A DNA stretch of 35,854 nucleotides from UBA5189 sp035631615 (lineage in GTDB: Bacteria > Chloroflexota > Limnocylindria > Limnocylindrales > CSP1-4), in assembly GCA_035631615.1 (NCBI GenBank), contig DASQIK010000031.1:1-35854 (forward strand), given 5' to 3'. Shown piece after piece: positions 31,970-35,854 of this stretch. The position numbers and the translations under genes were made by a program. Below the pieces are notes generated by a model. That model was not told where the DNA came from. It saw only the letters and a program-made list of their open reading frames with translations, and made no database searches. Within the stretch, counting starts at the first letter, position 1; each line of letters opens with the position of its first letter.

Positions 31970-32784
31970 GACCGCGCCCGACGCTCGGTCAGGAGGGCCG
32001 CACGCTCGCCCTCGAGCTCACCGCCGTCACGCGGGAAGCCGAGGTCCCGCGCCGGGCCTTCGCCGCGGAGCCGCCCGCCGATGTTCGCCCTTGCGTCGCG
32101 CCCGTACTTGCGCAGCTGCTCGCCGAACGTGCCGATCAGCGCGCCGGTCGGCAGGAAGGCGCCGTGGTGGTGGGTGGTCCGGGCGGCGATCGCGGCGCGC
32201 AGCGCCTCGCCGTCGTGGCCGGGGTACGTGGTGTAGCCGACGCCGATCGCGTCGAGCGAGTGTGCGTCCGAGTTGCCGACGCGGGCGAGGCCGTGCTCGT
32301 TGGCGAAGCGGACCACGCGGTCGTGCCACGGCCGGCCGAGCGTCGTCGGATTGAACGCCTCGAGGGCGTCCGGGCGGTAGCGCGGGAGGTCCGCGAGGAG
32401 CCGGCGGAGCACGAAGCCCTGCGCGCACAGCGGGTAGGGCACGAGCGGGTGGGCCGGGATCGCGAGGCCGCCCTGGTCGTGGATCTCGGCGATCGTCGAG
32501 CGCATCGACCGGAACGGCTTGATCGGCCGCTCGATCCACAGCGCAAGCAGATGGCCGCCCAGGGTCGTGACCTCCTCCCCGACGACCACCTCGAACGAGA
32601 GCCCGCGATCGAGCGCCATCGCCCGGCCCGCGATGGCGGCGTCGATCCGCTCGTGGTCGGTGATGGCGATGACGTCGAGCTCGGTGCTGCGCTCGACGTG
32701 GTCGAGGATCTCGACGACGCCGGCGGTGCCGTCCGAGGCGAGCGTGTGGATGTGCAGGTCCGCCCGCCCGAGCCGCTCGGTCAT
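31966..32784 (-). CDS. PHP-domain phosphoesterase
   Basis: 272 residues. PHP metal motifs are visible: DLHIHTLASDGT (H11, H13), AITDHERID, VVVGEEVTT, IPAHPLVPYP and GNSDAHSLDAIGVGYTTY, giving the His/Asp/Glu set for a tri- or binuclear metal site. The C-terminal 60 residues are basic and variable. PHP enzymes cleave phosphoesters, for example inositol or histidinol phosphates and nucleotides. Position inside the inositol-lipid operon suggests an inositol-phosphate or lipid-phosphate substrate; that is inference. ATG 32784, 13 bases after the acyltransferase stop; its stop overlaps the GT4 start. Confidence 0.85.
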   Translation of the reverse strand: MTERLGRADLHIHTLASDGTAGVVEILDHVERSTELDVIAITDHERIDAAIAGRAMALDRGLSFEVVVGEEVTTLGGHLLALWIERPIKPFRSMRSTIAEIHDQGGLAIPAHPLVPYPLCAQGFVLRRLLADLPRYRPDALEAFNPTTLGRPWHDRVVRFANEHGLARVGNSDAHSLDAIGVGYTTYPGHDGEALRAAIAARTTHHHGAFLPTGALIGTFGEQLRKYGRDARANIGGRLRGEGPARDLGFPRDGGELEGERAALLTERRARS

Positions 32785-32797
32785 GTCGCGCGTTCCG

Positions 32798-33817
32798 TCA
32801 TGCCGCGGCCTCGAGATCGGGCCAGATCGGGTGGAAGACGGCCAGCCACTGCTCCGGCGCGGCCGCGACGAATCGTTCGAACGCGCGCGCCTCGGCTTCG
32901 AGATAGCCCGTCACGCGCTCGCGCCGCGTGCCCGCGGCCGGCATCGGTATGCGCTCGGCGCTCGCGTGGTAGACGCCGGTCGCGTCGTCGCGCCAGACCC
33001 CGAAGACGTGTGGGGTGATACCCGTGTCCATCGCCAGGAGCGCCGGGCCGGCGGCCAGCGGGGCCGGGGCGCCGAAGAAGTCGACCGCGATCCCGCCGCC
33101 GGTGATGTCGCGATCGCCGAGGAGCCCGACGGTCTCACCGCGCAGCAGCGCCTCCTTGAGTCGGCGCTTCGCCGAGGCCAGGTCGATGAGCTCCAGCCCG
33201 AGGCGCCGCCGCGAGGCGACGAGGTAGGCCTGCAGCTCCGGGTCCGCGATCGTCTCCGAGGGCACGACGGTGCGCCGCCCGATGCGGATGCTCGCCACCA
33301 GCGCGGGCAGCTCGTACCAGCTCATGTGCAGGCCCACGAACAGGGACCCGTCGGGATCGTCCAGGCCCGCGTTCGTGACGTCCGGGTTGTCGAGCACGAG
33401 CCAGCGGTCCAGGTACGCCCGATCGACGATCGCCGTCCGCGAGAGCTGGACGTAGTAGCGGGCCGAATTCCGGAACGCGTCACGCACGAGGCGGTTCAGC
33501 GCGCGCCCATCGCAGGCGGCGAGGCGCGCCTCGGGCGAGCCCATGTCGTGATCCGCGAGCCAGCGCGTGACCCGCGTGAGGTTGCGGCGAGCTCGTCGCC
33601 TGCGCTCGGGAGCGAGGCGGTACCAGAGGCGGCCAACGAGGTCCGCAAGGGCGAGGAGCGGGGGCTCCGGGAGCCGGCACGCGACCCACGAGGCGGCCAC
33701 CAGGGCGCGGCCTCGGAGGCGACGTGCGATGCCGCGGGCCGCCACGGCCGAGGCTGCCGGCACGGTCGGTGGCGCCGGTTCGCGCAATGGTGCCGTCGCC
33801 GGCGTGGCCTCGGTCAT
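32798..33817 (-). CDS. PatA/LpxL-type lysophospholipid acyltransferase (second copy)
   Basis: 339 residues, membrane-associated acyltransferase. Catalytic HX4E: H164-MSWY-E169 in FVGLHMSWYELPALV. Supporting blocks: NSARYYVQLSRTAIV, RRTVVPSETIADPELQAYL, GETVGLLGDRDITGGGIAVDFFGAPAPL (the glycine-rich D-R-D block) and EQWLAVFHPIWPDLE at the end. The Ala/Pro N-terminus (1-28) is disordered. In mycobacteria PatA acylates PI-mannosides; LpxL is the lipid-A homologue, and no lipid-A genes are here. ATG 33817 overlaps the upstream stop (ATGA). Confidence 0.86.
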   Translation of the reverse strand: MTEATPATAPLREPAPPTVPAASAVAARGIARRLRGRALVAASWVACRLPEPPLLALADLVGRLWYRLAPERRRRARRNLTRVTRWLADHDMGSPEARLAACDGRALNRLVRDAFRNSARYYVQLSRTAIVDRAYLDRWLVLDNPDVTNAGLDDPDGSLFVGLHMSWYELPALVASIRIGRRTVVPSETIADPELQAYLVASRRRLGLELIDLASAKRRLKEALLRGETVGLLGDRDITGGGIAVDFFGAPAPLAAGPALLAMDTGITPHVFGVWRDDATGVYHASAERIPMPAAGTRRERVTGYLEAEARAFERFVAAAPEQWLAVFHPIWPDLEAAA

Positions 33818-34833
33818 GAGCCCGCCGGCGCGAGGGCGCCCGGCTGCTCCGCGCGTCTCGCGAGCGCGGCCTGCTCCTCGGGAGTCGAGGGCCAGATCGG
33901 CTTGAAGCTGTACCACTGCTCCGGCGCGGCGGCGATCGTGGCGGCGAGCGCGTCGGCGATGGCCTGGGTCGCGCGCCGCAGCTCCGCCGGGTCGGAGGAG
34001 CGGACCTCGATCGGCTCGCCGTGCTGGACCTCGTACGTCCGGCCGTCCGCCGAGCGGCGGATCGCGATGTGGACGATCGGCGCGCCGGTCTTGGCGGCGA
34101 GTGCAGCCGGTCCCGCAGGAAGCGTCGTCCACGCCCCGAACATGCGGACCGGGATGTCATCGGCGCGGTAGCCCCAGTCGATGATCAGGGCCAGGATCTC
34201 GTTCCTGCGGAGCACGCCGAACAGGTCGCGCAGATTGCGCCACGGGATGAGCGTCACGCCCCATTCCTTGCGCTGGCGCATGAGCAGGTCGAACAGCTCG
34301 GGAAAGCTCGTGTCGTCGGCGATCGCGGCGATCGGCCAGCCGTGGCGGGCGATGCCGCGGGCGACGCCCTCCAGGTTGCCGATGTGCGGGCTCGTCAGGA
34401 TGAGGCCCTTGCCGCTCGCCTTCCAGTACGCCTCGAGCGGCAGCAGCGTCGACGTATCCACGAGCGCCGCCGCCTCGTCCGGTGTCAGCCGTGGCAGCCG
34501 CAGGAGCTCGACGACATAGCGCGCATACGAGCGGTACGCCGCCAGCGCCTTGCGCTTGACCTCGAGGCTGCCCGGGGGACGCCCGAGCACGTGCGCGAAG
34601 TTGTCGTTCACATAGCGCCGCTTCCTCGGCCACAGCACGAACGACAGCTGGAGCATGAAGCTGACGATGCCGCGGGCAACCGGAACGGGCAGGCGGCTCA
34701 TCAGCCACATGCCCGCTCGGTACCCGTAGATCGCGGCCTTCTCGACCGGCCGGAAGCTGCCCCTGGCATTCCGCGTGTGCGGCGCGGCGAGCCCCTTCCG
34801 CCCCTGCCGAGGACCGTCGGCAGCCGGGCTCAC
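33814..34833 (-). CDS. PatA/LpxL-type lysophospholipid acyltransferase (first copy)
   Basis: 339 residues, the same length as its downstream paralogue. HX4E is H150-IGNL-E155 in ILTSPHIGNLEGVAR; other blocks are YGYRAGMWLMSRLPVPVARG (membrane-contact helix), RRYVNDNFAHVLG, RRNEILALIIDWGYRADDIPVRMFG and EQWYSFKPIWPSTPEE. The N-terminal helix and basic RKRRY region fit a peripheral cytoplasmic-face enzyme. Start GTG 34833 overlaps the inositol-phosphate-synthase stop (GTGA), which settles the start; an internal ATG would remove conserved sequence. Probable acyltransferase of a PI- or inositol-mannolipid. Confidence 0.86.
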   Translation of the reverse strand: MSPAADGPRQGRKGLAAPHTRNARGSFRPVEKAAIYGYRAGMWLMSRLPVPVARGIVSFMLQLSFVLWPRKRRYVNDNFAHVLGRPPGSLEVKRKALAAYRSYARYVVELLRLPRLTPDEAAALVDTSTLLPLEAYWKASGKGLILTSPHIGNLEGVARGIARHGWPIAAIADDTSFPELFDLLMRQRKEWGVTLIPWRNLRDLFGVLRRNEILALIIDWGYRADDIPVRMFGAWTTLPAGPAALAAKTGAPIVHIAIRRSADGRTYEVQHGEPIEVRSSDPAELRRATQAIADALAATIAAAPEQWYSFKPIWPSTPEEQAALARRAEQPGALAPAGS

Positions 34834-35854
34834 GCGTTGGCCGCCACCTTGGCCCCGCCGGCCGCGATCTGGGCCGCGCTGGGCCCCCGGCTCGCGAGCT
34901 TGCGAAGCTTGCGCTTGACCGGCGTCTCGGTCCCGACGAGCGTCTCGTTGTCCTCGCCGCGGATGAACGCCTCGACCCGGTTGTACGCGATGTCGTCGTG
35001 GATCTGCATCGGCGGGCTCTTCATGAAGTAGCTCGAGGGCGCGACGAGCGTGCCCTTGAGGCCACGATCGAGGCCCAGCTTGAGGCAGCGGATGGCGTCG
35101 GTGATGACGCCGGCGCTGTTGGGGCTGTCCCAGACCTCGAGCTTGAGCTCCGCGTTGAGCGGCACGTCGCCGTAGGTCGTGCCCTCCATCCGGATGTAGC
35201 ACCACTTGCGGTCGAGCAGCCACGGCACGTGGTCGCTCGGGCCGACGTGGACGTCGCCATCCTCCAGCTCGTAGTCGAGCATCGAGGTGACGGCGTTGGT
35301 CTTGCTGATCTTCTTCGACTCGAGGCGCTCGCGCTCGAGCATGTTCAGGAAGTCGGTGTTGCCGCCGAAGTTGAGCTGGTAGGTTCGATCGAGGCGGACG
35401 CCCCGATCCATGAACAGGCGGGTCAGCACGCGATGGGCGATCGTCGCCCCGACCTGGCTCTTGATGTCGTCGCCGATGACCGGCAGGCCCTCCTCGGCGA
35501 AGCGGCGCTGCCAGTACGGCTCACGCCCGATGAACACCGGGATTGCGTTCACGAACCCGACGCCGGCGCGGAGCGCCTGCTCGACGTACCACTTGGTCGC
35601 CTCCTCGGAGCCGACCGGCAGGTACGAGACCATGACGTCGACCTCGCGCTCCTTGAGGATGCTGACGATGTCGGCCGTCGGGCCAGGCGCCTTCTCGATG
35701 ACCTGGCTGAGGTACTTGCCGAGGCCATCGTGGGTCATGCCGCGCTCGACGGGGACGCCGAGGTGCGGGACCTTCTTGAAGACGTAGGTGTTGTTCGGCT
35801 TCGTGTAGATCGCTTCGGACAGGTCCTTGCCGACCTTGTTCTTGTCGATGTCGA
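34830..35854 (-). CDS. ino1: myo-Inositol-1-phosphate synthase, C-terminal part (5' end outside window)
   Basis: Converts glucose 6-phosphate to inositol 1-phosphate with NAD as a recycled cofactor. About 341 residues are visible; the frame is open to the window edge, so the N-terminal Rossmann start is missing. Hallmarks: GVPVERGMTHDGLGKYLSQV, VSYLPVGSEEATKWYVEQAL, GDDIKSQVGATIAHRVL, NFGGNTDFLNM, KNSKTNAV-like SKKISKTNAVTSML and DSPNSAGVITDAIRCLKLGL. This is the short actinobacterial/archaeal-type synthase. Last residues are Ala/Gly-rich. Its stop overlaps the first acyltransferase start, so inositol supply and lipid acylation are translationally linked. Confidence 0.95.
   Translation of the reverse strand, partial: DIDKNKVGKDLSEAIYTKPNNTYVFKKVPHLGVPVERGMTHDGLGKYLSQVIEKAPGPTADIVSILKEREVDVMVSYLPVGSEEATKWYVEQALRAGVGFVNAIPVFIGREPYWQRRFAEEGLPVIGDDIKSQVGATIAHRVLTRLFMDRGVRLDRTYQLNFGGNTDFLNMLERERLESKKISKTNAVTSMLDYELEDGDVHVGPSDHVPWLLDRKWCYIRMEGTTYGDVPLNAELKLEVWDSPNSAGVITDAIRCLKLGLDRGLKGTLVAPSSYFMKSPPMQIHDDIAYNRVEAFIRGEDNETLVGTETPVKRKLRKLASRGPSAAQIAAGGAKVAANA

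Noticed and set aside
1..35854. Insertion sequences, prophage genes, CRISPR arrays or tRNA genes
   Set aside because: I found no transposase or integrase motifs, no regular repeat-spacer array and no tRNA-like fold other than tmRNA.

Overview
The window is a high-GC, gene-dense bacterial chromosome segment that contains the replication-origin neighbourhood (rpmH-rnpA-yidD-yidC-khpB reading left, dnaA-dnaN-recF-dciA reading right). YidC has a lipobox, the urease gamma and beta subunits are fused, and the glycosylation machinery is rich in GT-C proteins and resembles the actinobacterial PI-mannoside pathway. Together with many probable leaderless starts this points to a Terrabacteria lineage. 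Chloroflexota (a Limnocylindria/Ellin6529-like soil or freshwater group) is my best guess, but I cannot verify it from this sequence alone.

Layout. 1-2800: end of ftsX, an S41 C-terminal processing protease, a short RNA unit with a 15-codon ORF and a strong terminator, then smpB, which appears to start at AUU. 2829-5594 (minus): ureC, a ureA-ureB fusion and a DUF1801 gene. 5637-6009: tmRNA (ssrA), partner of SmpB. 6041-9506: an LLM-type flavin oxidoreductase, a hypothetical gene coupled to a DoxX-Rieske fusion, a PNPOx-fold protein and a small frameshifted ORF. 9608-12810 (minus): khpB, yidC, yidD, rnpA and rpmH; the first four are joined by ATGA overlaps. 12811-17801: the rpmH/dnaA divergent promoter region with a perfect inverted repeat, dnaA, a putative oriC, dnaN, recF and dciA. 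17874-21482: a membrane-anchored PP2C-like pseudophosphatase with a propeller-like ectodomain, a rhomboid protease and a bifunctional-nuclease-family protein.

21522-35854 is a surface-glycosylation and phosphoinositide region. A GT2 polyprenyl-phosphate-mannose-synthase-like enzyme, a DUF2723/TMEM260-like GT-C protein and another polytopic GT-C-like protein form a tight minus-strand operon. Divergent from it is one 1776-residue protein that fuses a Gpi18-like mannosyltransferase to a protein O-mannosyltransferase, and the latter carries a roughly 330-residue propeller-like domain inserted after its DE and HPH motifs. Convergent to that is a tightly coupled operon: inositol-1-phosphate synthase, two PatA/LpxL-type acyltransferases, a PHP-domain hydrolase and a PimA-like GT4. 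I infer that one block makes polyprenyl-P-mannose and uses it outside the membrane on proteins, while the other makes acylated inositol-mannolipids. The giant fused mannosyltransferase and this PIM-like operon are the most unusual parts of the window.

Two places look like single-base indels (the ssrA resume codon and the 9241 ORF), so indel errors in the assembly should be kept in mind.
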